Assembly: GCA_944384295.1 (NCBI GenBank)
Contig: CALWSU010000008.1
Location: 1 to 64,000 of the forward strand
Direction: 5' to 3'
From: an uncultured Lachnospiraceae bacterium
Lineage (GTDB): Bacteria; Bacillota; Clostridia; Lachnospirales; Anaerotignaceae
DNA: 64,000 bases
The position numbers were made by a program, and so were the translations under genes. Below are positions 36,873-45,873 of the stretch, in pieces; position 1 is the stretch's first letter; each line of letters opens with the position of its first letter. Below the pieces are notes generated by a model that made no database searches, was not told the origin of the DNA, and was given only the letters and a program-made list of their open reading frames with translations.

Positions 36873-37106
36873 AGCTTGTCAATTTCAAAAAACTGGATTT
36901 CATAATTTTTCAAGCAAGCGGAAGGGTTTGGGAAACGAAGCGTTTCCCAACAGGAATCCGCAGTCGGAATTCATTTCCGACGAGGAAAAGCCGAAGTTTC
37001 AAGGCTTTTGAGCTGATGAAACTTTGGCTTTATACTTCTGCCAACTCGTCAAAGGCTTGAATGAAATGAGCCTTTGACGACAGGGTGTCGACTTTTCGAC
37101 ACCCTG
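36873..37106 (+). repeat. copy C of the dispersed structured repeat
   Basis: A full copy of about 234 bp between two near-identical terminator hairpins. The third stem reads GCCGAAGTT/AACTTTGGC, different from copies A and B but still pairing, including C-G in place of A-T and A-T in place of G-C. The terminal stem is AGGGTGTCGA/TCGACACCCT. The 5' boundary is less clear than in the other copies because the first 15 bases have diverged. Confidence 0.9.
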
Positions 37107-37227
37107 AACTCCCCTTTGCTTTTCATGGTAGAGGGGATTTTTGATTTTCTATTTTTTGTTGCAAAAGGCACTTTTCTTTTTGTACAATGTGCAGTATGAT
37201 AGCCAAGAACGAAGGAGGCAGAAGCAT

Positions 37228-37911
37228 ATGACAGATTTTATGGGCTTTACACCTGAAACCATAGATTTTCTTTGGCAATTGCGTATGAATAACCATAAAG
37301 CATGGATGGAAGAAAATAGGGAACGCTATCAGACATTGCTCAAAGAGCCTTTTGATGCGCTTTCCTATCAATTGTATACACGATTCACACAAGAACACCC
37401 AGAATTTCCGGTAGACTATTCTGTATCGCGTATCAATCGAGATGTACGCTTTTCCAAAGATAAAAGCCCTTATAAACCAAGAAAATGGATGGTACTGAAA
37501 GAACCGGGTACCACAGCGCAGCAATGGAAAGAACGACCCGTATTATATTTTGAATTGATGCCAGAAGGCTATATATGTGGTATGGGTTTTTATGACAGCA
37601 AGCCGCAGTACATGCGCGCATTGCGTAAACGAATTGATGCAGCACCGCAGATTTTTGCACGTTTGGCGCAGGATATGACACAACAAAAAGAATTTGTACT
37701 CTATGGCGATAAATACAAACGCCCTATGAGCACCAAAGAATATCAGCCAGCCGTTATGGAATGGTACAACCGCAAGAGCCTGGATTTGGTGGCAGAAAGC
37801 AGCATAGATGATTTGCTGTTTTCTCCAGACTTAGTATCTTTGGTTTTGCAAAGATGGGAAGCAATGCTGCCATTATACGCATTTTTGCGCAAAACAGAAA
37901 TAGAAGTATAA
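37228..37911 (+). CDS. DUF2461 family protein
   Basis: Soluble protein of 227 residues. It shows the DUF2461 pattern: GFTPETIDFLWQLRMNNHKAWMEENRERYQ at the start, RINRDVRFSKDKSPYKPRKWM and a central PEGYICGMGFYDSKPQYMRALRKRI. The biochemical role of the family is unknown. I start at 37228 behind GAAGGAGG, not in the longer frame, which runs back into the terminator. A shared terminator with the convergent mecA gene follows. Confidence 0.88.
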   Translation: MTDFMGFTPETIDFLWQLRMNNHKAWMEENRERYQTLLKEPFDALSYQLYTRFTQEHPEFPVDYSVSRINRDVRFSKDKSPYKPRKWMVLKEPGTTAQQWKERPVLYFELMPEGYICGMGFYDSKPQYMRALRKRIDAAPQIFARLAQDMTQQKEFVLYGDKYKRPMSTKEYQPAVMEWYNRKSLDLVAESSIDDLLFSPDLVSLVLQRWEAMLPLYAFLRKTEIEV

Positions 37912-37928
37912 AAAAATAGAGAAAAAGA

Positions 37929-37971
37929 AAAAGACCGACAAGCATATAGCAGATATAGCTTGTCGGTTTTG
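37929..37971. terminator. bidirectional terminator between DUF2461 gene and mecA
   Basis: ACCGACAAGC pairs with GCTTGTCGGT, flanked by A on the left and T on the right. It serves two convergent genes. Confidence 0.85.
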
Positions 37972-37973
37972 TG

Positions 37974-38633
37974 TTAGTATTTTTTGAAATTACTGCCCAA
38001 AGCACTGACTGCATGGTCTGCAATCAAAACATCACCATGCTCATTGAGGAAATATTTTGCAAGTGGTGTGCTGACGTGGCGTTCGCCATATTCGTCGAGC
38101 AAAACTTCCAAGTCGTCCAATGTTTCTTCTGCGGTGTATGTATTGCCTTGCAATACCAAAAAGTATCTGCCCTCATTCTTATATAAGGAAGAATCGCCGC
38201 AAAAACGAGCATCTAAACGCATGGATACATCAATCACATCGTCCAATTGCGCAAAAGAGTATACCAAAATATCACGGTCGGATTTATTTTCTGTTTCTTC
38301 TGTAGAAAGAGATTTTTTCTTGAAGCGACGCAAATCTTTTGCTTGTGAGAATAAATCTAAAACGGTATCGCCTTTTTGCTTGTCTTTGTTGTCTACTTTT
38401 GTGACAATAATCATAATACCATCTAGCCCAACGGGTACGGCTTCGACCATAAGCGGTGTATTTTCTGTGACAAAATCACATTCTTCCATTACCTGTTCCA
38501 TGAGATCGCGGAAAAGCTGCTGTGTTTTTTCGCCTGGACGAATCAAATCTTCCAGTTGAATATCCCGTTCTGCCAAATCCGCTTTTGTCAGCGTCAGTTT
38601 GAGCTGGGTATCACTTACTTTTTCAATTTTCAT
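37974..38633 (-). CDS. mecA: adaptor protein MecA
   Basis: ClpC adaptor of 219 residues that targets proteins for degradation by ClpCP, known in Bacillus for controlling competence and heat-shock factors. The N-terminal recognition domain (MKIEKVSDTQLKLTLTKADL, LFRDLMEQVMEECDF) is joined by a charged linker (about 85-118) to the ClpC-binding C-terminal domain (LVYSFAQLDDVIDVSMRL, YFLNEHGDVLIADHAVSAL). The start follows AAAGGATGTGAAAAACC. No competence genes are in the window. Confidence 0.93.
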   Translation of the reverse strand: MKIEKVSDTQLKLTLTKADLAERDIQLEDLIRPGEKTQQLFRDLMEQVMEECDFVTENTPLMVEAVPVGLDGIMIIVTKVDNKDKQKGDTVLDLFSQAKDLRRFKKKSLSTEETENKSDRDILVYSFAQLDDVIDVSMRLDARFCGDSSLYKNEGRYFLVLQGNTYTAEETLDDLEVLLDEYGERHVSTPLAKYFLNEHGDVLIADHAVSALGSNFKKY

Positions 38634-38956
38634 GGTTTTTCACATCCTTTTATATTCACTTTCGCCGCATATGGGCGAGGGATTGATTGTTTTTGATAGA
38701 AACCAGAGTATGTTTTTTCTTTCATTTTTGCTATACATTCATCTGGAATTATAGTATAGTATAATGAATTACGGGGGATATGTAAAGAGGATAATGATGA
38801 GAAATCCTTGAAAAATCTTAAGTTTTTCTGTCTAAAGTTGTGATATGCGCGAATATCCTTTTTATGAAAAAATATATCGTATCATCGTATTATCTTATTA
38901 TCTTATTATCTTATTATCTTATTATCGTATGGTTCTGATGAAAGGAGCTGCAAAAT
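38634..38956. repeat. intergenic region with an 8-bp tandem repeat
   Basis: About 320 AT-rich bases between divergent genes. It contains four perfect copies of CTTATTAT (38894-38925) bordered by a fifth with one change (CGTATTAT, 38886-38893), ending 31 bases before the start of the next gene. A CGCC/GGCG hairpin (about 38663-38678) lies in the presumed mecA leader. No small gene with a ribosome site was found. Confidence 0.7.
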
Positions 38957-40564
38957 ATGAAAAAGAAATGGATACCGCCCCTATTGACGTTGCTTATCTG
39001 GGCAGTGATGTATTATTACTATTTGCCGCCAATGAATATACACAGCCATGAAAGCTGGCTGTTTGTGTTGGTGATGTTGTTGGTGGCGTTTGTGATTCAT
39101 TTTTGGTTGATTGCAAAATCTTTATTTTCTAAGAAGCAAACAGAAACGAATCATCCAAAACTGCGCAAACTCATTTGGATACCGATTGCTGTGATTGCGG
39201 TATATGGCATTGGTGTATTGTTGTCCTCTCCCATTTTGCGGGCGTCTTCCTATGCCTCTTTATTGAATGTACAAATGGGAGATTTTGCGGAAGATATTCA
39301 CGAAGTCAATTATAATCAAATCCCGATATTAGACAGCGATTCTGCGGCAAGATTGGCAGAACGTGAAATGGGCAGTATGGTGGATATGGTTTCTCAGTTT
39401 GAGGTAAGCAATTATTATAATCAAATCAATTACAATGAAAAGCCAGTGCGTGTGACACCTTTGGAATATGGGGATTTGATTAAATGGATTACAAATCGTA
39501 GTGAAGGTATCCCCGCGTATATGAGCATTGATATGACCACACAAGATGTAGAATTGGTGCGATTGGCAGAAGGCGAAGGGATACGCTATGCACCATTTGA
39601 GCATTTCGGCAGAAATTTATATCGACATGTGCGTTTTCATTATCCAACGGCAATGATTCGCAGCAGCAATTTTGAGATAGATGACAATGGCGCGCCGTAC
39701 TGGGTTTGTGCGGTAGAAACCAAAACCATAGGGTTATTTGGTGGTACTGACATACAAGGCGTGATTTTGGTCGATGCGGTCACAGGAGAAACACAATATT
39801 ATGATGTGGCAGATGTACCACAATGGATTGACAAAGTATATGATGCAAATTTGCTGATTGAACAGTATGACTATTATGGTATGTTGCAAAATGGCTGGCT
39901 CAATAGCAAGTTCGGGCAAAAGGGCTGTTTGCAGACAACAGAAGGCTATAACTATATTGCTTTGGACGATGATGTTTGGGTGTATACAGGTGTCACTTCC
40001 ATTGGCGGAGACCAGTCGATTGTTGGTTTTGTATTGATGAATTCCCGTACAAAAGAAACCAATTATTATCAGATTTCTGGTGCAAAAGAAATTTCTGCCA
40101 TGGAATCGGCACAGGGCGAGGTGCAGCATTTGGGATATACTGCAACGTTCCCGCTTTTGCTCAATATCGCAGATGAGCCGACGTATTTCTTGTCTTTGAA
40201 AGATAATGCGGGTTTGGTGAAAAAATATGCTATGGTCAATATTGAAAAATATCATATTGTTGCCATTGGGGATACCGTGGCAGAATGTGAACAGGTCTAT
40301 CGTAATCTGATGTCAAATAATGGTATTGATACTACACCACAAGGCGAAGGGCAGCAGATTTCTGGGCAAATCACACTGATACAAGATATTGTTTCAGAAG
40401 GAAATACGTATTATTATCTATTGTTAGACAATCAAAATGTTTGGTATCAAGTGACAGCCAAGGAACATTTGGACATTTTGACAAAACATGTGGGGGATTC
40501 GGTCACATTGGACTATGTAGAAGATACGTCTGGTGTGCGCATTGTGACTAAGATTGCAGGATAA
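38957..40564 (+). CDS. hypothetical membrane-anchored protein
   Basis: Protein of 535 residues, family not recognised. Three hydrophobic helices lie at about 5-22, 31-53 and 70-90, then a large extracytoplasmic region rich in beta strands. Two PepSY-like stretches are hinted at: one around IPILDSDSAARLAEREMGS and one around the segment starting YWVCAVETKTIGLFGG, where Gly-X-X-Asp-Ala-Val-Thr-Gly-Glu occurs. The C-terminal end (GQITLIQDIVSEGNTYYYLLLDNQNVWYQV) could be a small OB-like domain. The ATG follows AAAGGAGCTGCAAAAT. Homologues seem common in Lachnospirales as single genes. No function is proposed. Confidence 0.7.
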   Translation: MKKKWIPPLLTLLIWAVMYYYYLPPMNIHSHESWLFVLVMLLVAFVIHFWLIAKSLFSKKQTETNHPKLRKLIWIPIAVIAVYGIGVLLSSPILRASSYASLLNVQMGDFAEDIHEVNYNQIPILDSDSAARLAEREMGSMVDMVSQFEVSNYYNQINYNEKPVRVTPLEYGDLIKWITNRSEGIPAYMSIDMTTQDVELVRLAEGEGIRYAPFEHFGRNLYRHVRFHYPTAMIRSSNFEIDDNGAPYWVCAVETKTIGLFGGTDIQGVILVDAVTGETQYYDVADVPQWIDKVYDANLLIEQYDYYGMLQNGWLNSKFGQKGCLQTTEGYNYIALDDDVWVYTGVTSIGGDQSIVGFVLMNSRTKETNYYQISGAKEISAMESAQGEVQHLGYTATFPLLLNIADEPTYFLSLKDNAGLVKKYAMVNIEKYHIVAIGDTVAECEQVYRNLMSNNGIDTTPQGEGQQISGQITLIQDIVSEGNTYYYLLLDNQNVWYQVTAKEHLDILTKHVGDSVTLDYVEDTSGVRIVTKIAG

Positions 40565-40640
40565 TGCTTGTGACTGTACTGCAAAAATGACAAAAAAAGC
40601 GCACAAATCCTTACAAATCCTTGAAAAATCGCGCCTTCGG

Positions 40641-40669
40641 TTGACACTGCGAAAAAAAATATGTAGAAT
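40641..40669 (+). promoter_or_regulatory. promoter of the LysM-protein/rho operon
   Basis: TTGACA (40641-40646), 17-base spacer, TAGAAT (40664-40669). The leader is about 80 bases. Confidence 0.8.
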
Positions 40670-40757
40670 GTATGAGATATGAGAAACAGGAAAGGGCTGG
40701 AAAGTACCTTTCCTGTGTATTTGTGCAGAAAAAGAGAACCGATGGAGGTAAAAGTAT

Positions 40758-41954
40758 ATGAATCAAAAGGACAAGCTGAAACAGGGGCAAGACCCCCAAG
40801 GACTCAGCCAAACAGACAAGGAGTATTACAACGACTTATATCAGGATTTGCCACAGGAAGTACAGGATATTTTAATGCAGACACATCCTTTGATGGGCAA
40901 AAATGAAAAAAAGGAAAAGAATGAAAAAAAGGAAAAAAAGGAAAAGGCAGAAAACAATGCACAAAATGGAAAAAATGTGAAAAATGCAAAAAATGCCCAA
41001 AGCACAAGAGGACAACGCACACGCCGTCCACAAAGAGAAGATGTGGAAGAAGTGCGTGAAGCAAGAATGCAGCAAGTAGGCTCTGAAATTAACGAAATCA
41101 AAAATGCACCGCAACAGGAAGGCGCACCGACAAGATATGTTTCCCGCAGAGAACGCAGTTTGGAACATACGCATCATCCAGAAGCACCCGCGCATAAAAT
41201 AGAGGAAGAAGATGATGAAATACAGTATGTGAGTGTATTGCCTGCGCGTAAAAAAAGCAAAATCACAGAAGAAGTGACTATTCAGACGGCTATGCCCAGT
41301 CGTACCAAACCCCAAAAACAAAAAAAGCCAAAAGTGCGTAAAGAACCAGAAGAAATGCCATTTACAGATTTGGAACGTATGGGTGGACGTCCACGTTATG
41401 AAGAATGGGATTTTGACGAAAGAGTGAAACAAGAACAGTTAGACCGTTTGTACGAAGAAGATGATTACGATGATGAGGAATTCCGTCTTGGAAAAGGGAA
41501 ATTTCCTATCATTGTTGGGATTGTTGGCTTGGTACTGATTATTTTCTTGATTTTCCATTCTGTGAGCCTGCGCAGCAAGCTGCAAGATGCGGAAAATCAA
41601 TTGAGTACAGTACAAGATTTGCAGCAGCGTTATGAACAGGTACAGTTGGAAAAAATGGAATTGCAAGAACAGTTGGATGCAATCCAAAATCCTGATGGCG
41701 CAGCGAAAAAAGAGGATAGCACAGAAAGCAATACCACAAGTAATGAAACAACAGAAAACAGTGATACCCAAAGCGGTACAGCTACTACAGAAGGTGGAGA
41801 AGAATATACAGTACAGGAAAATGAAACACCTTGGAGCATTGCACAGAAATTTTATGGCAATGGCGCAGAATATAAGAAAATTTTAGACGCAAATGGTTTG
41901 ACAGAAACTTCTAATATCCGTCCAGGAGATAAATTAATCATTCCAGCAGCATAA
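40758..41954 (+). CDS. LysM-domain membrane protein
   Basis: Protein of 398 residues. A highly charged cytoplasmic N-terminal region (1-250) holds a Lys/Glu/Asn tract (KNEKKEKNEKKEKKEKAE-like, about 48-75). One membrane helix (FPIIVGIVGLVLIIFLIFH, about 252-270), a coiled coil (about 275-312) and a Ser/Thr/Glu linker follow, then one LysM domain (EYTVQENETPWSIAQKFYG to LIIPAA) at the extreme end. It probably sits at the membrane with the LysM module binding peptidoglycan, similar to SafA/cell-division LysM proteins. The ribosome site is GGAGGTAAAAGT. It precedes rho by 43 bases and is probably cotranscribed. Confidence 0.88.
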   Translation: MNQKDKLKQGQDPQGLSQTDKEYYNDLYQDLPQEVQDILMQTHPLMGKNEKKEKNEKKEKKEKAENNAQNGKNVKNAKNAQSTRGQRTRRPQREDVEEVREARMQQVGSEINEIKNAPQQEGAPTRYVSRRERSLEHTHHPEAPAHKIEEEDDEIQYVSVLPARKKSKITEEVTIQTAMPSRTKPQKQKKPKVRKEPEEMPFTDLERMGGRPRYEEWDFDERVKQEQLDRLYEEDDYDDEEFRLGKGKFPIIVGIVGLVLIIFLIFHSVSLRSKLQDAENQLSTVQDLQQRYEQVQLEKMELQEQLDAIQNPDGAAKKEDSTESNTTSNETTENSDTQSGTATTEGGEEYTVQENETPWSIAQKFYGNGAEYKKILDANGLTETSNIRPGDKLIIPAA

Positions 41955-41997
41955 AAAAATTGTAATACAAAACACCGTTTGACAAAGGAGAACGAGT

Positions 41998-43623
41998 ATG
42001 GAGCATGAACAATTGCAAAAACAAACGCTTGCCCAATTACGGCAAATCGCAAAACAAATGCAGATTCCGGCAATTTCCAGTCTGAAAAAAGCAGAACTGA
42101 TTGAAAAAATCGAACAAAACATGCAAAATACAAAAAATGAAGTGCAAACGGCAAAGGTGATTCCGCCAGAAACAAAAAAATCACAAAAAACACAGAAAAT
42201 ACAGAAAATGCAGGAACCACAAACAGTGACAGAAGTGCGCAAATCAAAAGAAGTACAGCCAACACAAGAACTGCAAACATCACAAGAGCCACAAGAAGCG
42301 CAGGAGCCGCAAGAACCACAAGCGGCACATGAAACACAATCTCCTATCAAAAAGGTGACGACATATGGCTTTACACGTAAAGTGCAGGAAGAAAATACTG
42401 TCATTGCAGAAGAACGCAAAACAGAAACGACCCAACGGCGGGAAGATGGCAGAGAACGTATGTCACAACATGAATTGGAAAACGGCGAACATGGCGAAGG
42501 TGTTCTGGAAGTCATGGAAGACGGATATGGTTTTTTGAGAGCAGAAAATTTTTTGCCGGGTACAGGGGACATTTATGTGTCCCCTTCCCAGATTCGCAGA
42601 TTTCGTTTGAAAACAGGTGATGCCATCAAAGGCAGTATCCGACCAGCAAGAGAAGGAGAAAAATATGGTGCGTTGCTGTTTGTCAAAAGTGTAAACGGCG
42701 ACCGTCCAGAAACAGCAATCCATCGTCCGAATTTTGAAGAATTGACCCCAATTTATCCAGAGGAAAAATTACATCTGGAAACCACAAAGGAAGAATTGTC
42801 AGGACGCATCATAGATTTGATTGCACCCATTGGGAAGGGGCAACGCGGTATGATTGTTGCACCGCCAAAAGTCGGGAAAACCATATTATTGACAAAAATC
42901 GCAAATGCTTTGACCAAAAACCATAAAGAAATACATTTGATTATGCTTTTGATAGACGAACGACCAGAAGAAGTGACAGACATACAGCGTAGCATAGAAG
43001 GGGAAAATGTAGAAATCGTGTATTCTACATTTGACCAACAGCCCGAACATCATAAACGTGTGACAGAAATGGTATTAGAACGCGCGAAACGTATGGTAGA
43101 GCAGGGGAAAGACCTTGTGATTTTATTGGATAGTTTGACACGTTTGGCAAGAGCATATAACTTGACCATACCGCCTAGCGGCAGAACGCTGTCAGGTGGT
43201 TTAGACCCAGCGGCACTGTATATGCCAAAACGTTTTTTTGGTGCGGCGCGTAATATCGAACATGGCGGCAGTTTGACCATATTGGCGACAGCTTTGGTCG
43301 ATACAGGCAGCAAAATGGACGAAGTGGTGTTTGAAGAATTCAAAGGTACTGGGAATATGGAATTGGTATTAGACCGTAAACTGGCAGAACGTCGCATTTT
43401 TCCAGCAGTCGATATTATCAAATCTGGTACACGTAGAGAAGATAAATTGTTATCCGAAAGCGAAATGGAATGTAACTATATTTTGCGGCGCATGGCGGCA
43501 AATCTGACTTCTATGGAAATGACAGAAGGGTTTTATGATTTGATGAAAAAAACAAAGAACAATGCCGATTTCATACAACGTTTGCCCGGTTGGCAAAAAA
43601 ACAGCGGTGATTCAGAAAAATAA
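41998..43623 (+). CDS. rho: transcription termination factor Rho
   Basis: Hexameric RNA helicase of 541 residues that ends unprotected transcripts. The N-terminal helix domain (1-42, [26 protein letters not shown]) is followed by a low-complexity insert (about 43-150) rich in Gln, Glu, Lys, Pro and Thr. The RNA-binding domain (about 160-235, [35 protein letters not shown]) and the ATPase domain follow, with Walker A APPKVGKT, Walker B LLDSLTR and the GSGLDP-like SGGLDPAAL loop. Rho proteins of Clostridia often carry such inserts. The ribosome site is AAAGGAGAACGAGT. Confidence 0.96.
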   Translation: MEHEQLQKQTLAQLRQIAKQMQIPAISSLKKAELIEKIEQNMQNTKNEVQTAKVIPPETKKSQKTQKIQKMQEPQTVTEVRKSKEVQPTQELQTSQEPQEAQEPQEPQAAHETQSPIKKVTTYGFTRKVQEENTVIAEERKTETTQRREDGRERMSQHELENGEHGEGVLEVMEDGYGFLRAENFLPGTGDIYVSPSQIRRFRLKTGDAIKGSIRPAREGEKYGALLFVKSVNGDRPETAIHRPNFEELTPIYPEEKLHLETTKEELSGRIIDLIAPIGKGQRGMIVAPPKVGKTILLTKIANALTKNHKEIHLIMLLIDERPEEVTDIQRSIEGENVEIVYSTFDQQPEHHKRVTEMVLERAKRMVEQGKDLVILLDSLTRLARAYNLTIPPSGRTLSGGLDPAALYMPKRFFGAARNIEHGGSLTILATALVDTGSKMDEVVFEEFKGTGNMELVLDRKLAERRIFPAVDIIKSGTRREDKLLSESEMECNYILRRMAANLTSMEMTEGFYDLMKKTKNNADFIQRLPGWQKNSGDSEK

Positions 43624-43653
43624 CAAAAAACGTGGTTTTTTCGGGGAAAACTG

Positions 43654-43682
43654 TTGCAAAGTCGTACAGACTATGCTATAAT
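43654..43682 (+). promoter_or_regulatory. promoter of rpmE
   Basis: TTGCAA (43654-43659), 17-base spacer, TATAAT (43677-43682). The leader is about 55 bases long. Confidence 0.8.
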
Positions 43683-43744
43683 ACCAGCGTTGTCTTTAAA
43701 TAATTTCGGATTATTGATCAACAAGAGAGAATGAGGTGAAAAAA

Positions 43745-43948
43745 ATGAAACAAGGTATCCATCCTGAGTACAAACAGGTAACAGTAAAATGTAACTGTGG
43801 CAATGAGTTCGTAACAGGCTCTACAAAAGATGAAATCAGAGTCGAAGTTTGCTCCAAATGCCATCCTTTCTACACAGGCAGCCAGAAACTTCTGCTGGAA
43901 GCCGGCGGCAGAGTGGAAAAATTCAACAAAAAATACGGCAGAAAATAA
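43745..43948 (+). CDS. rpmE: 50S ribosomal protein L31
   Basis: Ribosomal protein of 67 residues. It begins [12 protein letters not shown] and has two cysteine pairs (CNCGNEF and CSKCHPF), so it is the zinc-binding C+ form. I start at the ATG at 43745 behind GAGGTG; a GTG nine bases upstream is part of that site. It is first in the usual rpmE-DUF1385-prmC-prfA order, although a terminator-like hairpin follows it. Confidence 0.95.
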   Translation: MKQGIHPEYKQVTVKCNCGNEFVTGSTKDEIRVEVCSKCHPFYTGSQKLLLEAGGRVEKFNKKYGRK

Positions 43949-43961
43949 TCAGAAATGTGCG

Positions 43962-43993
43962 AAAGGGTTGGGCAGTATGTCCACCCTTTTTTT
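43962..43993 (+). terminator. terminator after rpmE
   Basis: AAAGGGTTGG pairs with CCACCCTTT, followed by TTTT. Read-through may feed the downstream prmC/prfA genes. Confidence 0.8.
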
Positions 43994-44115
43994 CGCAAAA
44001 GGACAAAATTTTGTTATTTGTAATTTTTGTAATTTTGCGAAAGGAAGGGTATGTGTCTGTCGCTTGCAGAGGGGCGAAAGAACGATTTTGTGAAAACAAC
44101 GAAAGGAGTTTTGCT

Positions 44116-45030
44116 ATGAAACGAACCAATATTGGTGGTCAGGCAGTCATAGAAGGCGTGATGATGCGCGGCAAGAAAATATATGCACTTGCGGTACGCA
44201 ACCCCGAAGGCGGGATTACAGTAGAAAAACAGGAATGGGGCGGCATTGGAAAAGGAAAGGCATTTCGCTTGCCGATTCTGAGAGGTGTGGCAGCATTTTT
44301 GGATTCTTTGGTGACAGGAACAAAAATTTTGATGCGTTCGGCAGAAATTGCAGGGGAAGAAGATGTATCAGAAGCAGAATTGACAGGCTTTGAAAAATTT
44401 ATCAATGATAAATTAGGGGAAAAAGCAAATGATGTATTTATTTATATCAGCGTTACGCTTTCCTTGATTTTGGGTATGCTTTTGTTTTTCCTGCTGCCTG
44501 TATGGTTGGGTAATTTTTTCAAAGATATGGTACCGGTTTGGGCGTTGGGTATTGTAGAAGGCGTATTGCGTATTGCGATATTTTTGTTGTATTTATTCGG
44601 GATTTCTCGTATGAAGGAGATTCATCGCGTATTTCAATATCATGGCGCAGAGCATAAAACGATTAACTGTTTTGAAAGCGAAAAAGAATTGACGGTAGAA
44701 AACGTGATGCCTTGTACACGTTTGCATAAACGTTGCGGTACCAGCTTTTTATTATTTGTCATGCTGATTAGTATTGTGGTATTTTTCTTTGTGCGTACAG
44801 ACAGCTTTTTGCTGCGTTTGGTAACAAGAGTGCTTTTGGTGCCAGTCATTGCGGGATTGTCTTATGAGGTAATTCGTTGGGCGGGAAAATCCGAAAGCAA
44901 ATTGGTGGCGGCAATCAGTTATCCTGGTTTGTGTCTGCAAAAGCTGACAACCGCAGAACCAGACGCGGCACAAATTGAAACAGCGATTGTAGCAATGAAA
45001 GGGGTTCTGGAAGATGAACCAGAAGAATGA
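44116..45030 (+). CDS. DUF1385 family membrane protein
   Basis: Protein of 304 residues of unknown role, conserved next to prfA and prmC in many Firmicutes. The N-terminal signature NIGGQAVIEGVMMRG, four membrane helices (about 110-145, 150-175, 205-225, 235-255) and QYHGAEHKTINCFE with conserved His residues are characteristic of DUF1385. I start at 44116 behind AAAGGAG. Its 3' end overlaps prmC by 17 bases. Some homologues are called metal-dependent enzymes, but no function is established. Confidence 0.9.
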   Translation: MKRTNIGGQAVIEGVMMRGKKIYALAVRNPEGGITVEKQEWGGIGKGKAFRLPILRGVAAFLDSLVTGTKILMRSAEIAGEEDVSEAELTGFEKFINDKLGEKANDVFIYISVTLSLILGMLLFFLLPVWLGNFFKDMVPVWALGIVEGVLRIAIFLLYLFGISRMKEIHRVFQYHGAEHKTINCFESEKELTVENVMPCTRLHKRCGTSFLLFVMLISIVVFFFVRTDSFLLRLVTRVLLVPVIAGLSYEVIRWAGKSESKLVAAISYPGLCLQKLTTAEPDAAQIETAIVAMKGVLEDEPEE

Positions 45031-45871
45031 CATACAATCCCTGTTACAATGGGGACAAAAAGGGCTAGTAGAAGCCGGAAAAACAAACGCCAGACAGGAA
45101 GCATTTTTGCTCTTGCAGCAGGCAAGTGGTTTTTCAAAAATCAAATTGATGACAGAAACACAGACAGAACTTGACACAAAAGCGGCGGAGCAATACGCCG
45201 CTTTTCTGAATGAAAGATGCGCAGGTCGTCCGTTGCAATATATTTTAGGCGAATGGGAATTTATGGGATTGCCGTTTCTTGTGGGAGAGGGTGTGCTGAT
45301 TCCACGAGCAGATACAGAAATATTAGTAGAATCTGTTTTGGAAAAAGGAAAACAATATCATTTTCAAACAGGGCTGGATATTGGTACTGGTACAGGCTGT
45401 ATCCCGATCAGTTTGGAAAAATACGGCAATTTTAAAATGATGGCGGTCGACATTAGCCCACAGGCTTTGGCGTATGCACAAAAAAACAATGTGTGCAATC
45501 AGACAAAAGTGCAGTTTTTGCAAAGCGATTTATACACGGCAATCCCAAAAGAAACAAAATTTGATTTTATCGTATCAAATCCACCCTATATTGAAACAGC
45601 AGAAATTGCGGACTTGATGGAAGAAGTACGCGTATATGAACCACATAACGCATTAGACGGCGGTACAGATGGTCTGGATTTTTATCGCCGCATACTCGAA
45701 CAAGCACAAGATTTCTTAAAAAACGACGGTTGGATATTTTTTGAAATTGGCTACACACAACGAAAAGATTTATTACAGCTTTTGGAACAGACGGGCTTTG
45801 ACAGTTTGGAAAGCAGACAAGATTTGGTAGGATTAGACCGTGTAGTGATGGGACGGAAAAAAGGAGTGTAA
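45014..45871 (+). CDS. prmC: peptide chain release factor N5-glutamine methyltransferase
   Basis: SAM-dependent enzyme of 285 residues that methylates the Gln of the GGQ motif in release factors. It has an N-terminal helical domain (1-75), the Rossmann domain with [14 protein letters not shown] (SAM loop) and the catalytic NPPYI motif at about 191-195. It overlaps the DUF1385 gene at its start and ends two bases before the prfA start, whose product is its substrate. Confidence 0.95.
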   Translation: MNQKNDIQSLLQWGQKGLVEAGKTNARQEAFLLLQQASGFSKIKLMTETQTELDTKAAEQYAAFLNERCAGRPLQYILGEWEFMGLPFLVGEGVLIPRADTEILVESVLEKGKQYHFQTGLDIGTGTGCIPISLEKYGNFKMMAVDISPQALAYAQKNNVCNQTKVQFLQSDLYTAIPKETKFDFIVSNPPYIETAEIADLMEEVRVYEPHNALDGGTDGLDFYRRILEQAQDFLKNDGWIFFEIGYTQRKDLLQLLEQTGFDSLESRQDLVGLDRVVMGRKKGV

Positions 45872-45873
45872 TC

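Noticed and set aside
36873-37106. Repeat considered as an ORF-less group IIC intron, which also insert near terminators
   Set aside because: Too short, and no domain V signature or intron ends were found. The flanking duplications are not a feature of group II introns.
38845-39051. Open frame of 68 codons over the 8-bp repeat
   Set aside because: It mainly translates the tandem repeat and runs into the true gene in another frame, without a ribosome site.
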